A stretch of DNA of 64,000 nt, taken from contig JAAOXG010000019.1 in NCBI GenBank assembly GCA_013036995.1, positions 62,001-126,000 on the forward strand, read 5' to 3'. The notes beneath the pieces are model-generated. The model was given only the letters and a program-made list of their open reading frames with translations. It searched no databases and had not been told where the DNA came from. Of the stretch, positions 32,860 through 40,615 are shown piece after piece. This DNA is from Lacrimispora defluvii (lineage in GTDB: Bacteria; Bacillota; Clostridia; Lachnospirales; Lachnospiraceae). Each line of letters opens with the position of its first letter. Position 1 is the first letter of the stretch. The position numbers and the translations under genes are program-made.

Positions 32860-33433
32860 CGTCCTCTATATTGGCCCAGCCTTGACGATCCTTTACCCGC
32901 TTTTTGTACTCCTCGGGATCGTAGTGATATTGAGAGAGGGACAGCAGGATCTCATTGACCTCCTCTTGTATTCTTGCAGATGTTTCGGCGGGGCTTTCAA
33001 GCTCTGCGGTGTCTACCGCGAGCCGGCCGGGCATTGCCATTAACATGCTGCGAATGTTAAAGACGAGGTCCGTCGTTATTGCTTCGACGTCCTCGGCTCT
33101 GTGCATGGTTCCTTCGAGTTCCGCAAGCTGGAGCTCTGCGACTCGTGCCTTTGCGCTTTTTATATCAACCTCGGCTTGCAGCTTGTCAGTCTCGAGCTTG
33201 TCGTTTTGAGCTGATTGCTTTCGGTCTATCATAGCGCGCAGGTATTTGATGTAGTCTTTTGTCGCCTCTCCGACGTTGTACCGCCGGCCGGCCGGCGTAT
33301 CATGAGTTTTTAGAACTCCGTCTTGTGTGAGCTGCTGGATCCTCCGAGCCGTTAGCTCAAACAGTTCGGCCATTTTTGTTGTAGGCCAGTAGCCCGGAGT
33401 CTCGGCCGGTTTTTCTTTCTTAGGTGTTGCCAT
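32843..33433 (-). CDS. terminase small subunit (Nu1-like)
   Basis: A 196-residue DNA-recognition subunit. N-terminal winged HTH (TKMAELFELTARRIQQLTQDGV, GRRYNVGEATKDYIKYL), then a long coiled coil (KLETDKLQAEVDIKSAKARVAELQ) and an acidic C-terminus that would contact the large subunit. AGGAGG site. The non-coding stretch just upstream is the likely cos region. Confidence 0.88.
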   Translation of the reverse strand: MATPKKEKPAETPGYWPTTKMAELFELTARRIQQLTQDGVLKTHDTPAGRRYNVGEATKDYIKYLRAMIDRKQSAQNDKLETDKLQAEVDIKSAKARVAELQLAELEGTMHRAEDVEAITTDLVFNIRSMLMAMPGRLAVDTAELESPAETSARIQEEVNEILLSLSQYHYDPEEYKKRVKDRQGWANIEDDEQTE

Positions 33434-33439
33434 GCCTTG

Positions 33440-33780
33440 CCTCCTTCCCGGCGTAACGAAACGGCCTAATTTTTTTCTATGAGTCTAGCAAACTTTTGGG
33501 CTCGCAAGCACCGCAGGAAAAATTTATGCTCAAAAGGACCCGTGAAAATTTTTTTATTTTATTTTTCGTGCCGGTGCCCCGGCGTGGTTCTTTTTTCTTT
33601 TCTTTCTGTGGTGTTGTGCGCCGACTCGGCGCTCGAGTGGTGGCTTGACTCTGCTCGCCCGGTCCTGCTGCCGGGCTTTGCTTCTGGGTGTAGCTCCTTC
33701 CTTTCGGTGTGGTGCCGGTCCCTTGTGTTGGTGTGTCCTCTGGTGTGAGGTCTCAGCTCTGTGGTGTTGCTGGCTGAGGA
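33440..33780. other. non-coding region upstream of terminase, candidate cos
   Basis: More than 300 bp with no credible gene on either strand. It contains GC-rich inverted repeats (GCGCCG...CGGCGC near 33620, GCCCGG...CCGGGC near 33660) and A/T-rich tracts around 33520-33570. Lambda-type phages keep cos directly upstream of the small terminase gene, so this is the best candidate. No sequence match to a known cos is claimed. Confidence 0.4.
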
Positions 33781-33788
33781 TATAGAAA

Positions 33789-33826
33789 GAGGCCAGCCAC
33801 TCGCATGGTTGTGGGGTGGTGGCCTC
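33789..33826 (-). terminator. hairpin after the gpZ-like gene
   Basis: The GAGGCCA and TGGCCTC arms plus CCAC/GTGG form a long stem, followed on the minus strand by TTTCT. It lies 50 bp after the stop of the gene at 33877 and may be a terminator or partial attenuator. Confidence 0.5.
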
Positions 33827-33876
33827 TGGTTCTCTGTATTGCGTGTGCGTGTGGCGCGCTGTGGTGGGCGTGGTGC

Positions 33877-34488
33877 CTATGCCTGAGCTTTAGCCAGCAT
33901 TTGCTTGACATGGTTCTCTAGTCGCTTACTGAGGCCCTCGTCAATGTTCTGCTGTATGAGTGGGGCAACGCGTTCGTTTTCTATCATCTGCGGTATGCTT
34001 GCCGTTTTAATACTCTTGATAGGGTAGCGGCTGTCGCTTTCCCTCTGGAATGGTATCTGCTTTGTTCCCTCTCCTCCAGAGCTTGCAAGGAATACACCAG
34101 CAGGCAGGTTCTTTCTTTGCCCCTTGTATACCTCTTGGCTTACTCTGTACGGCTTGGGCTTTCGCTCTGCTGGCTTCATTTTGAAATGAGTAGGAGTAAG
34201 CACTCGGCCCTTGTATGTGAGGACTACCGACTCAACGAGAGTGCCCTCGACTCGTAACTGGCCGCCGCCTTTTCCTTTACCTTCGAGCGCCGCCTTAACG
34301 TCTGCCTTTTTAATGGCATACACTTCACACACGGCAGCAGATACCCACGCCTGCGCGCGGCTCTTTGCGTCTTGTGTGCATTTCTTTATTACCTTTTCGG
34401 CGTCCACTCCTGCGATATTATCCAGCGTCTTGACGAGGCTCTCATAATTTGACAGCATACAAGTGGACGTTCCTTTGGTTGCTCCCAT
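33877..34488 (-). CDS. phage minor tail protein Z-like
   Basis: A 203-residue protein resembling the lambda gpZ/HK97 gp10 group (LDNIAGVDAEKVIKKCTQDAKS..., TPTHFKMKPAERKPKPY, KTASIPQMIENERV near the C-terminus). These act at the head-tail interface. It is encoded upstream of the terminase, away from the other connector genes, and is the first gene after the late promoter. GGAGG precedes ATG. Confidence 0.7.
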   Translation of the reverse strand: MGATKGTSTCMLSNYESLVKTLDNIAGVDAEKVIKKCTQDAKSRAQAWVSAAVCEVYAIKKADVKAALEGKGKGGGQLRVEGTLVESVVLTYKGRVLTPTHFKMKPAERKPKPYRVSQEVYKGQRKNLPAGVFLASSGGEGTKQIPFQRESDSRYPIKSIKTASIPQMIENERVAPLIQQNIDEGLSKRLENHVKQMLAKAQA

Positions 34489-34577
34489 GTGATCGCCTCC
34501 TCTCAGCCTGAGAATAGCAGCAAAAAACCGCCCGATTTTCTCGCGCGGTTTCTCTACCCATTTATTGCATTGTAAAA

Positions 34578-34606
34578 ATTATAACACGGCTCAATTTCAA
34601 AGTAAA
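34578..34606 (-). promoter_or_regulatory. probable late promoter
   Basis: Minus strand TTTACT (34601-34606), 17-bp spacer, TATAAT (34578-34583), reading into the late genes. A 10-bp repeat TGCAATTTAC overlaps the -35 element (34602-34611) and recurs 24 bp upstream (34626-34635), as expected for an activator site. Confidence 0.65.
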
Positions 34607-34635
34607 TTGCATCTTTTTTGCACCGGTAAATTGCA
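34602..34635. repeat. paired 10-bp direct repeat at the late promoter
   Basis: GTAAATTGCA at 34602-34611 and 34626-34635 (plus strand), spaced 24 bp. The adjacent gene encodes an ArpU-like regulator, the likely ligand. Confidence 0.6.
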
Positions 34636-34659
34636 CGCTCAGCCTGCTGCCGTCGGCCC

Positions 34660-35214
34660 TTAATCAATAGCAGCGGTGCCGTATAAGCGGACCGCGAGGC
34701 TCTTAATAAGTCTCTGGCGATTTCTCCAGACTGTTGTTGCGTCGCAGCCCAGTGACTCGGCTATGGTCTCGTTGTCAAGTCCCTCGAAGTATCTGCCGGA
34801 CACTGACTCATAATATTGGTCGTTTTCGATGATTTCGAGAGCCTCCTCCAGTATGTCAACTTCGTGCTGATCTGTTTCAATGCCTGCCTCTTTGTCTTTG
34901 ATAATAGCCTCGAGAGCCTCCTCTGGATCGAGTCTTACGCTGTTTTTAGAAAATCGGGTGATTGATTTGCTGCGGGCCGGTGTTCCGTATGTTCTCAGGT
35001 CCTCGATCTTTTCCTTGTCGTCCTTTAACTTGACCTTTAGCACTGGCAGCGCGTAAAGTCTGGCCTCTGTATTCTTAAAGGCCTGCTTTGCGTTCTGAGG
35101 CTGCTGCAATGGTTTGTAGGCCTCCGAGACTGCTGCCGCGGTTTTCTTTGCTACCTCGTCAATGTATGAGCGTATCTCTGGAGGTATGGCCGGTCTTTTC
35201 TTGTTGCTTCCCAT
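34660..35214 (-). CDS. ArpU/sigma-like late transcription regulator
   Basis: A 184-residue protein. The C-terminal about 60 residues form a sigma region 4-type helix-turn-helix (EGLDNETIAESLGCDATTVWRNRQRLIKSL), and the middle has coil segments. Proteins of this kind (ArpU, phage late regulators) switch on structural genes. It is the last gene before the late promoter with its paired repeats at 34602-34635, fitting that role. Starts 1 bp after the methylase gene end. Confidence 0.78.
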   Translation of the reverse strand: MGSNKKRPAIPPEIRSYIDEVAKKTAAAVSEAYKPLQQPQNAKQAFKNTEARLYALPVLKVKLKDDKEKIEDLRTYGTPARSKSITRFSKNSVRLDPEEALEAIIKDKEAGIETDQHEVDILEEALEIIENDQYYESVSGRYFEGLDNETIAESLGCDATTVWRNRQRLIKSLAVRLYGTAAID

Positions 35215-36657
35215 TTATTCGTATTCTCCTTCCTTGTAGTCTGTACTGATACCCACATCGTCGAAGATTTCCGCGAATGTTGCCGGATCTGCCGGAGCTC
35301 CGTCTCTTATGAGCTGGATCTGGTCTTTCTTTCCGGTGATCCTGAAATATCGTTTTACTATTACGTCGGTATATCCCGGCGTTAGTTCCATGAGGTAGGC
35401 CGTGTGGCCTGTTTTCTCCGCTGCTGCTAGAGTGGTCCCGCTGCCTCCGAATGGATCATATACCGTTTTCACAAAGTCCATATTGTCGAGTATCATTTCC
35501 ATAAGCTCGACGGGCTTCTGGGTTGGGTGCAGGTCGTTTCCTGATCTGCTGCACCTGAGCACATTCCCGTAACCTTTGTGTCCGTCGAATTGTGCCTTGC
35601 CTCGGCTTCCAAACATACAGAGTTCGTGCTGACTCCTCCAGCCTACGCCCATGCCCGGTGTCTCTTTATCCCATACAATCATCGAACGCACTCCGAAGCC
35701 TGACTTCTCGATTATGTCGTATAAATAGATCCACATGCGCCAGTCGGTAAACACATAGGCAAATAGTGGAGTGATACCCTCGAAGGCTGCGGTTAATAGT
35801 TTAATATAGCCGCGAGTGCTTAGAATATCGTTTGCAATCTTTGGAGCGTCTGTCTGGCCTTTTCTTACCGTACCTATGCTGCCGGTAGATTTTCCGCTTT
35901 CCTGATGTCCTCCGCTGCAATATGGTGGATCTGTGAGCATGACTTCCGGCTCGGCTCCTGCCAGAAGCTCGTCACGGTCCTTTGTGTTTGTCGAATTGCC
36001 ACACATGAGTCTATGACGTCCGAGGATCCACACGTCGCCCAGTTTGCTGAATGGTTCCTCTGGCGGTTGGAGTAGTGCGTCGTCGTTTTCCTCGCCTTTG
36101 TCGTGATCGGCTTCACATAGGGCCGTCGCAAGTTCCTGATAGAACGACTCCTCGTAGCCGGTTAATTCAAACGGGATCGCTCCGGTGTCTACCGCCTCAA
36201 AAGCCTCGGCCAGTTTTACACTGTCAATCTCGGCCAGCTCAGCGATCCGATTGTCTGCCATGAGGTCTGCCAATTCTTCCTCCTCGTTGGCGTAGTTCTG
36301 ATAGTCAACTGGTGCCTCTTTGAATTTCCCATATCTTGCAGCCGCAAGTCTGCCGTGTCCCTTTACTATCAGACCTGATCTGGTGCTCACTGTGATCGGC
36401 TGCCTCCATCCGGTTGCTTTGATAATAGCAGCAAGGGCCCGGATCTGATCGTCTGGGTGCTTGTTTGGGTTGAGCGGGTTCTCCCTTAGTTCCTTTATCT
36501 GCACAATTTTGTCATGTGCGCAAAAAACCGGCCGGCCGTCTGCGAAGGCTTTCGGCTCTGCGCTGGTGGTGTATTCCATGTCATTGATCTGTATCTCCTG
36601 ACGGTTTGCCTTTGTCTTTGTCTGAGTGATCTCGAGCGTTTTCTTTGATTTTTCCAT
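35215..36657 (-). CDS. ParB-like domain / DNA N4- or N6-methyltransferase fusion
   Basis: About 480 residues. The N-terminal ParB/Srx-like domain (HPDDQIRALAAIIKATGWRQP, VKGHGRLAAARYGK) is fused to a beta-class DNA methyltransferase with catalytic LTDPPYCSGG (about 262) and the SAM-binding DPFGGSGTTLAAAEKTG motif near the end. ATG 36657 has GGGAGG ten bases upstream. Modifies phage DNA, perhaps for protection against host restriction. No partner endonuclease is seen. Confidence 0.88.
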   Translation of the reverse strand: MEKSKKTLEITQTKTKANRQEIQINDMEYTTSAEPKAFADGRPVFCAHDKIVQIKELRENPLNPNKHPDDQIRALAAIIKATGWRQPITVSTRSGLIVKGHGRLAAARYGKFKEAPVDYQNYANEEEELADLMADNRIAELAEIDSVKLAEAFEAVDTGAIPFELTGYEESFYQELATALCEADHDKGEENDDALLQPPEEPFSKLGDVWILGRHRLMCGNSTNTKDRDELLAGAEPEVMLTDPPYCSGGHQESGKSTGSIGTVRKGQTDAPKIANDILSTRGYIKLLTAAFEGITPLFAYVFTDWRMWIYLYDIIEKSGFGVRSMIVWDKETPGMGVGWRSQHELCMFGSRGKAQFDGHKGYGNVLRCSRSGNDLHPTQKPVELMEMILDNMDFVKTVYDPFGGSGTTLAAAEKTGHTAYLMELTPGYTDVIVKRYFRITGKKDQIQLIRDGAPADPATFAEIFDDVGISTDYKEGEYE

Positions 36658-36661
36658 ATTC

Positions 36662-36781
36662 TCAAACGCCTCCCTTCGTGATTTCTTCGCTTTGCCATGA
36701 TTTGAGCTTATAAAGCGCAAGTGCCGCGCCTCCTGCCAGTATAAGCAGCAGCACGCCCGCGCATATTATGGCCGCCCTCAT
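36662..36781 (-). CDS. 39-residue membrane protein
   Basis: A small ORF whose ATG overlaps the stop of the SprT-like gene (ATGA). It encodes MRAAIICAGVLLLILAGGAA then LALYKLKSWQSEEITKGGV: one membrane helix with a short basic/polar tail. Its last codons carry the GGGAGG of the methylase gene. Position and coupling support expression. Function unknown. Confidence 0.6.
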   Translation of the reverse strand: MRAAIICAGVLLLILAGGAALALYKLKSWQSEEITKGGV

Positions 36782-37152
36782 GGTGTCGCCTCTTGCGGAT
36801 CCTGATCTTGATCCTGAAAACGCGCAATAGCCAGCTCGTTGTATTTGCTGTAAATTCTCTCAAACGCTTCCTTCCACCGTGGGCCGTGTTCGTCGCCCGG
36901 TGTAGCAATATGAGCCAGCTCATGCGCCAGTATTTCCGGTACGGCCTCGGCTGGTATATGTCCGGCCACTTCTACGAGTGGGAGACTGCCGTCGTCCGGA
37001 AAAGTGGTACAACCTACCATTTGCGTGCCGTCCTCTGCGGTTATCTTGTCAACCAGAACGGCCTCGAACTCTTTGTCTGGATATATCACACTAAAAGCCA
37101 TAGCCACAAGACTGCTCGGATCGTTCAAAAATGGACTTTTTAATAATTCCAT
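36778..37152 (-). CDS. SprT/WLM-like zinc metallopeptidase-domain protein
   Basis: A 124-residue protein with the zinc-peptidase motif HELAH (residues about 87-91) followed by GDEHGPRWKEAF, the usual third-ligand region of SprT-like proteins. These act on DNA-bound proteins or are of unknown substrate in phages. No signal peptide. Good AGGAGG site after a hairpin-containing gap (37166-37216). Confidence 0.78.
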   Translation of the reverse strand: MELLKSPFLNDPSSLVAMAFSVIYPDKEFEAVLVDKITAEDGTQMVGCTTFPDDGSLPLVEVAGHIPAEAVPEILAHELAHIATPGDEHGPRWKEAFERIYSKYNELAIARFQDQDQDPQEATP

Positions 37153-37170
37153 GCGTTACCTCCTATGATT

Positions 37171-37216
37171 GGGAGGGCAGCAGGCCCTCCCGTGATGTTT
37201 CCGACATTTGTGTCGG
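37171..37216. repeat. two hairpins between early genes
   Basis: GGGAGGG...CCCTCCC (about 37171-37190) and CCGACATTTGTGTCGG (about 37208-37223), back to back after the 247-residue gene. No T run, so attenuation or RNA processing is possible. Confidence 0.4.
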
Positions 37217-37221
37217 TGACA

Positions 37222-37965
37222 TTATGCTATAATTGTGATTTTCTCTCTGTCTGGTATATCCTTTAAGGCTTCCACGAGGTAGGCCTTCACGTTTTCGACT
37301 GCCTGAGACTTCCAGAGGCCGCCGTCCGCTGCTACCAGCTTAAAAGTAGGAGCGCCGCCTCTGCCTTCGCTTACTCTGAAAACGAAGTCGCTGCCCGGCT
37401 GATCCACTTCCAAAAATGTGCGGTACGGGATCAGGCTCACTGGGTTCGGTACGAGTACGTTATCCTTTGTGGTTATTCCGGTTTTCATAACTGCCTGCTG
37501 AGTTGTTCCATTGTCTGAGAAGGTCGCCTCCTGAGTGTTCACGATGTTGCTAGCCAGCATTGTGACAGCTTCGCGGTCGTCGCTTTCCTTAAAGCATGAC
37601 TGCATAGAAATGAGAAAACTCTCTTGATCGTATTCTCTGCCATATTCAAACTGTGGCAGCAGCGCATTGACCTCGAAAAGAGTCTCACGATCACGCTCTG
37701 GCAGCAGGCCAGAATATAGCAGCACCTTTGTGGCGCTCACTACCTGAATAATCATACGATCGCGGAGCTCGTCGCGGCTTTCCTTTATGTAATCAATGAG
37801 TGACGTGAGAGTGGTCGCTGTGATAGCGTCAGCCTTTTCCGGCGCGTCGTATCTTCTGAGATCTTTCGTGCAATAGGTTCTCCCGTTTATTTCGATAGTT
37901 TTCGGATCCTCGGCTCTAACTGCCAGTCCCGTGATAAATGCGATTGCTTCCTTGATACCTTCCAT
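37222..37965 (-). CDS. hypothetical early phage protein
   Basis: A 247-residue soluble protein, mixed alpha/beta, with INGRTYCTKDLRRYD, TATTLTSLIDYIKESRDEL and IPYRTFLEVDQPGSDFVFRV. It is reminiscent of large early proteins in Siphovirus/Myovirus of Firmicutes that are co-transcribed with recombination genes. No catalytic motif recognised. GGAGGATC site. Confidence 0.7.
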   Translation of the reverse strand: MEGIKEAIAFITGLAVRAEDPKTIEINGRTYCTKDLRRYDAPEKADAITATTLTSLIDYIKESRDELRDRMIIQVVSATKVLLYSGLLPERDRETLFEVNALLPQFEYGREYDQESFLISMQSCFKESDDREAVTMLASNIVNTQEATFSDNGTTQQAVMKTGITTKDNVLVPNPVSLIPYRTFLEVDQPGSDFVFRVSEGRGGAPTFKLVAADGGLWKSQAVENVKAYLVEALKDIPDREKITIIA

Positions 37966-37979
37966 GTTTGTGATCCTCC

Positions 37980-38648
37980 TTATGCTTGTGCGGCTCTTTG
38001 GCCCATTGATACAATTTTATGAGTTGCGTCCTCTGGTCGTCCTTCGGTCGTTTGTTGGTCGTCCACCGGTTGACCGTTCTCAAATACTTCGCCAGTTTCA
38101 GGATCGAAGTCTTTTCCCGGTATGAGTTCGCCTGCTGCCGGCTCGTCCTTTTCTGGAGCCTGCTGCTTGTTGCGGTTCTTTAAGTCCAGAGGCTTGCCAG
38201 TAGGTGCCTGCTGCTGGGTTGGTTCGTCTGCTGCCAGTGGCTCCTCCTGAGTTGACTGCTGCGCTGGTGTGGCTGGATCTGCTGCCGGTTCTGGTTTCTC
38301 CTCCTGAGTCTGCAGGTCGTTGAGTGATAACTGGCCGCGGATCTGGCCGTCATATTCTGCGATCTCGATCTGGCCGGTTCTCATGTTTACGCCCATGATC
38401 ATTTGAGTGTCGATTGCTTCGGTTGCTGCGAGTTTGGTCGTGACTGAGATCTGAGTGCTTACGAGCTGCCTCGTCTTATTCGGCGCAAATTTGAGCACGA
38501 TCTGGATCTGTCTCTTTGTTGTGGCCTCTGTGTTTGGGTTCTGGATATTATCGGCCACCTGCATGAGTGCCTCGTTGAGCTTCTCTGCAAAAGCACCGCC
38601 GGCGAGAGCCTCGAGGTTGATGTTACTCTGTACGTTCTGTTTCTTCAT
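37980..38648 (-). CDS. hypothetical early protein with Gln/Pro-rich tail
   Basis: A 222-residue protein. The N-terminal half is a compact domain (KLNEALMQVADNIQNPNTEA, RQIQIVLKFAPNKTRQLVS), and the C-terminal half is a disordered Gln/Pro/Glu-rich tail. The coding strand for the tail contains four 11-bp-spaced iterons (38035-38075). AAGGAGG site. Overlaps the next membrane-protein gene by 26 bp. Function unknown. Confidence 0.7.
   Translation of the reverse strand: MKKQNVQSNINLEALAGGAFAEKLNEALMQVADNIQNPNTEATTKRQIQIVLKFAPNKTRQLVSTQISVTTKLAATEAIDTQMIMGVNMRTGQIEIAEYDGQIRGQLSLNDLQTQEEKPEPAADPATPAQQSTQEEPLAADEPTQQQAPTGKPLDLKNRNKQQAPEKDEPAAGELIPGKDFDPETGEVFENGQPVDDQQTTEGRPEDATHKIVSMGQRAAQA
38035..38075. 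repeat. iteron cluster 3 (four repeats, 11-bp period)
   Basis: GGTCGTCC, GGTCGTTT, GGTCGTCC and GGTTGACC start at 38035, 38046, 38057 and 38068. The 11-bp spacing is not a multiple of three, so it is not a by-product of a protein repeat. Same consensus as the clusters at 43491 and 43930. Confidence 0.75.
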
Positions 38649-38847
38649 TTTTTGTGTCCTCCTTCTTGGAATTTGTCAGCTTTTCAACCTGAAGGCTGAG
38701 CTGATAGGTCGCATACGCTACCATGTGGAGCTCTGCGGTTTTCTTTTTGGTGTCTTTGTGATTGACTGCGATCGTTATCCCGGTCAAAATCAGGAACACG
38801 GCCCACAATGCACAAAATACGCCAGTGATTACAATTTCTGCGGTCAT
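38623..38847 (-). CDS. small membrane protein
   Basis: A 74-residue protein: one strong helix (IVITGVFCALWAVFLILTGI) then a long charged tail rich in Lys, Glu and Thr. Good position in the early operon, overlapping both neighbours. Function unknown. Confidence 0.65.
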   Translation of the reverse strand: MTAEIVITGVFCALWAVFLILTGITIAVNHKDTKKKTAELHMVAYATYQLSLQVEKLTNSKKEDTKNEETERTE

Positions 38848-39092
38848 TTCTTTGGTTCACCTCCTCCCGGTGTAGATGTTTCAGCTCTGAGAGCGCACTC
38901 GGTACAAGCGCCGGTTGCTCCCGTTGCCATTACCTGACGCGCAAGCTCTGGCTCCCAGCACTCACGGCCGCAGCGCGGGCAAGTTGTGAGACGCCAGTCT
39001 GGGTGATTGGTTGCGTCTGGTATATTGGATCGGAGCGGAAGGCATATTGTGCCGCCGTCTCCGGGTTTCCACGGTGTTATTTTTACATTCAT
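38844..39092 (-). CDS. zinc-ribbon-like small protein
   Basis: An 82-residue protein with CPRCGRECWE and CTECALR, the four cysteines of a treble-clef or ribbon-type zinc site. The ends are Gly/Pro-rich. GGAGGG site. Function unknown; nucleic acid or protein contact is plausible. Confidence 0.68.
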   Translation of the reverse strand: MNVKITPWKPGDGGTICLPLRSNIPDATNHPDWRLTTCPRCGRECWEPELARQVMATGATGACTECALRAETSTPGGGEPKK

Positions 39093-39093
39093 G

Positions 39094-39525
39094 TTATCCC
39101 TCCCAGTTCCAGAGCCCTTGCTGGCCCTTTGCCGGTACCGGCTCCGGTAACGCTTCGATATTTTTTAGCTCCCACGCATAACGGCCGAGAGTGTAGTCTC
39201 CGAGCGCTTTTTCCGTATCTGATAATGTGCTCAGATATTCCTCTGTTATCAGGCGGCAGTCAACGAGTTCGGCTGTCGCAATTACTTCTCCATAACTGAA
39301 ATATGTCAATAATTTGCCTGCTGCTATACTGGCTTTTTCTAACTTCTCAATCATAAGCCGGAAGGCTTCGTCAGATAGCAGCGGTACGACTTGCTTTATA
39401 GGTTTGACTGCTGCATGGATCGCAATCTGCCCTCTGTACTTCGTGGCCCAGCTTCTTGTCTCGTTGTGTTTTACTCTGGTAGCCACAAATTCGGCCCACG
39501 GTTGCCATATTGTTATTGCTTTCAT
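39094..39525 (-). CDS. ASCH-domain protein
   Basis: A 143-residue ASCH/PUA-like fold protein. Signature: MKAITIWQPWAEFVATRVKHNETRSW with the later KYRGQIAIHAA. The C-terminal YAWELKNIEALPEPVPAKG region is the typical ASCH end. ASCH proteins bind RNA or modified nucleosides and are frequent in phages. GGAGG site; the start overlaps the preceding frame. Confidence 0.88.
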   Translation of the reverse strand: MKAITIWQPWAEFVATRVKHNETRSWATKYRGQIAIHAAVKPIKQVVPLLSDEAFRLMIEKLEKASIAAGKLLTYFSYGEVIATAELVDCRLITEEYLSTLSDTEKALGDYTLGRYAWELKNIEALPEPVPAKGQQGLWNWEG

Positions 39526-39679
39526 TGTTTGCCTCCAATTCTTCGCAGAAACTTCTCGCAGCGCGCTCAGGAACCTCTTGCAGGTTTGTTGCTCCGCATT
39601 GATCTATTAGAAGCAGCAGTAAGTCGCCGTAGCGTGTGCTTTTCTTTGATATTGTTTCGATATAGTTCCATTTATTCAC
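39371..39679 (-). CDS. small helical hypothetical protein, GTG start
   Basis: GTG 39679 lies two bases after the stop of the upstream gene, with GGAG eight bases before it. The first about 60 residues look natural (TRYGDLLLLLIDQCGATNLQ, RAARSFCEELEANNES). Beyond that the frame overlaps the ASCH gene by about 155 bp and looks like a shadow, so the true 3' end may have been lost. Function unknown. Confidence 0.45.
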   Translation of the reverse strand: MNKWNYIETISKKSTRYGDLLLLLIDQCGATNLQEVPERAARSFCEELEANNESNNNMATVGRICGYQSKTQRDKKLGHEVQRADCDPCSSQTYKASRTAAI

Positions 39680-39682
39680 CGA

Positions 39683-39940
39683 TCAGGCTCCCTTCTGAAT
39701 AGCTGAGGCGATCCAGTTCTTTGCAAATGCGTCGGCGCTTTGGTACGGGCAAAATAGTCGGCCGTCCTTTGTTTTGGCCTCGAAGCGATTGCGGCCTCGT
39801 GCGTATTTGACAATAAGCTCGTACCTCTTGCCGGTCTCAAAACCGCAGGAGCCGTCTGATCCGGTGAATGTTCCGAGGATCTGGAGCGATCCGGTGTTAC
39901 TTTTTGGGTTCTTTAGGTCATTTAGTGCCCTCGTCAGCAT
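39683..39940 (-). CDS. hypothetical protein
   Basis: An 85-residue basic protein (TGSLQILGTFTGSDGSCGFETG, KDGRLFCPYQSADAFAKNWIA) with beta-rich character. AGGGAGGG site; overlaps recU by 23 bp. Function unknown. Confidence 0.6.
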   Translation of the reverse strand: MLTRALNDLKNPKSNTGSLQILGTFTGSDGSCGFETGKRYELIVKYARGRNRFEAKTKDGRLFCPYQSADAFAKNWIASAIQKGA

Positions 39941-40535
39941 TTTGCGTCCCTCCCTTTGTCTTTTTCAAAAATTCCAGCGTTCCCAGATGATTGAGGCCGA
40001 TCTCGTATTGTGAGATCTCTCTGCGTTTCAAGTGCTTGTGCCCGTATATGTCCTTCATATCTCGCCAGACGCTCCACGGTATGCGGTAGAATTGTTCAAA
40101 CTTAAAACTCACCAGCACGAAGCAGCTCGCGCCCATTTTCTCGTAATTTTCCAAAAGCTCAGCCTGCCGATCTGATACGGCAGAGGCTTCGATCTTGTCT
40201 GCGTCTGTGTGTTTTGCCTCAAAAGCAATACACCGGCCGCCGTTTAATATACCCTTGTAGTCGTTCTGCGCTTTTTTCACAAATATGGCAATATATTGGC
40301 CGCGTCTGCGTTCGCCGTATGGTTTCAATGGTTTCATAGGCTCCGGCGTCTTTTCAATGTCTGCAATATTCTGGCCCCGGTAGTAGTCGCATGATCCTGA
40401 GATCATATTCTCGAAGCGCTCACCGGCGTATTTTGAACGGCGTCCCTGCTGCCTGCGCTCGTTTTCAACATTTTTCTCGGCCCAGTACGGTGTCATATCC
40501 TTGTAACCTTCCGCGTTTTTTCTGCTATCTGTCAA
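39918..40535 (-). CDS. recU: RecU-type Holliday junction resolvase
   Basis: About 205 residues. Core motifs of RecU: NKRGERFE-like YAGERFENMI, the GRCIAFEAKHT motif with catalytic Glu and Lys, ASCFVLVSFK, and YRIPW. Resolves recombination intermediates and fits with the Erf/SSB genes. Start chosen at TTG 40535: GGAGGAGGG seven bases upstream and TTGA overlap with the small ORF before it. An ATG at 40577 is the alternative. Confidence 0.85.
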   Translation of the reverse strand: MTDSRKNAEGYKDMTPYWAEKNVENERRQQGRRSKYAGERFENMISGSCDYYRGQNIADIEKTPEPMKPLKPYGERRRGQYIAIFVKKAQNDYKGILNGGRCIAFEAKHTDADKIEASAVSDRQAELLENYEKMGASCFVLVSFKFEQFYRIPWSVWRDMKDIYGHKHLKRREISQYEIGLNHLGTLEFLKKTKGGTQNADEGTK

Positions 40536-40615
40536 TAGTTTGCCCTCCTCCTGAATAAGTGTTTGATGATGTACCACAACTGCGCAATGTACGGGTGTTT
40601 CTGCTTGTATGCCAT
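40532..40615 (-). CDS. 27-residue basic aromatic mini-protein
   Basis: ATG overlaps the previous stop (TAATG), GGAG lies ten bases before, and the stop overlaps the recU TTG (TTGA). Sequence MAYKQKHPYIAQLWYIIKHL then FRRRANY. Coupling on both sides suggests it is translated, at least to hand ribosomes to recU. Function unknown. Confidence 0.45.
   Translation of the reverse strand: MAYKQKHPYIAQLWYIIKHLFRRRANY

Noticed and set aside
33479-33748. 89-residue plus-strand ORF before terminase.
   Set aside because: No ribosome site and a composition unlike phage proteins; the region is better read as non-coding/cos.
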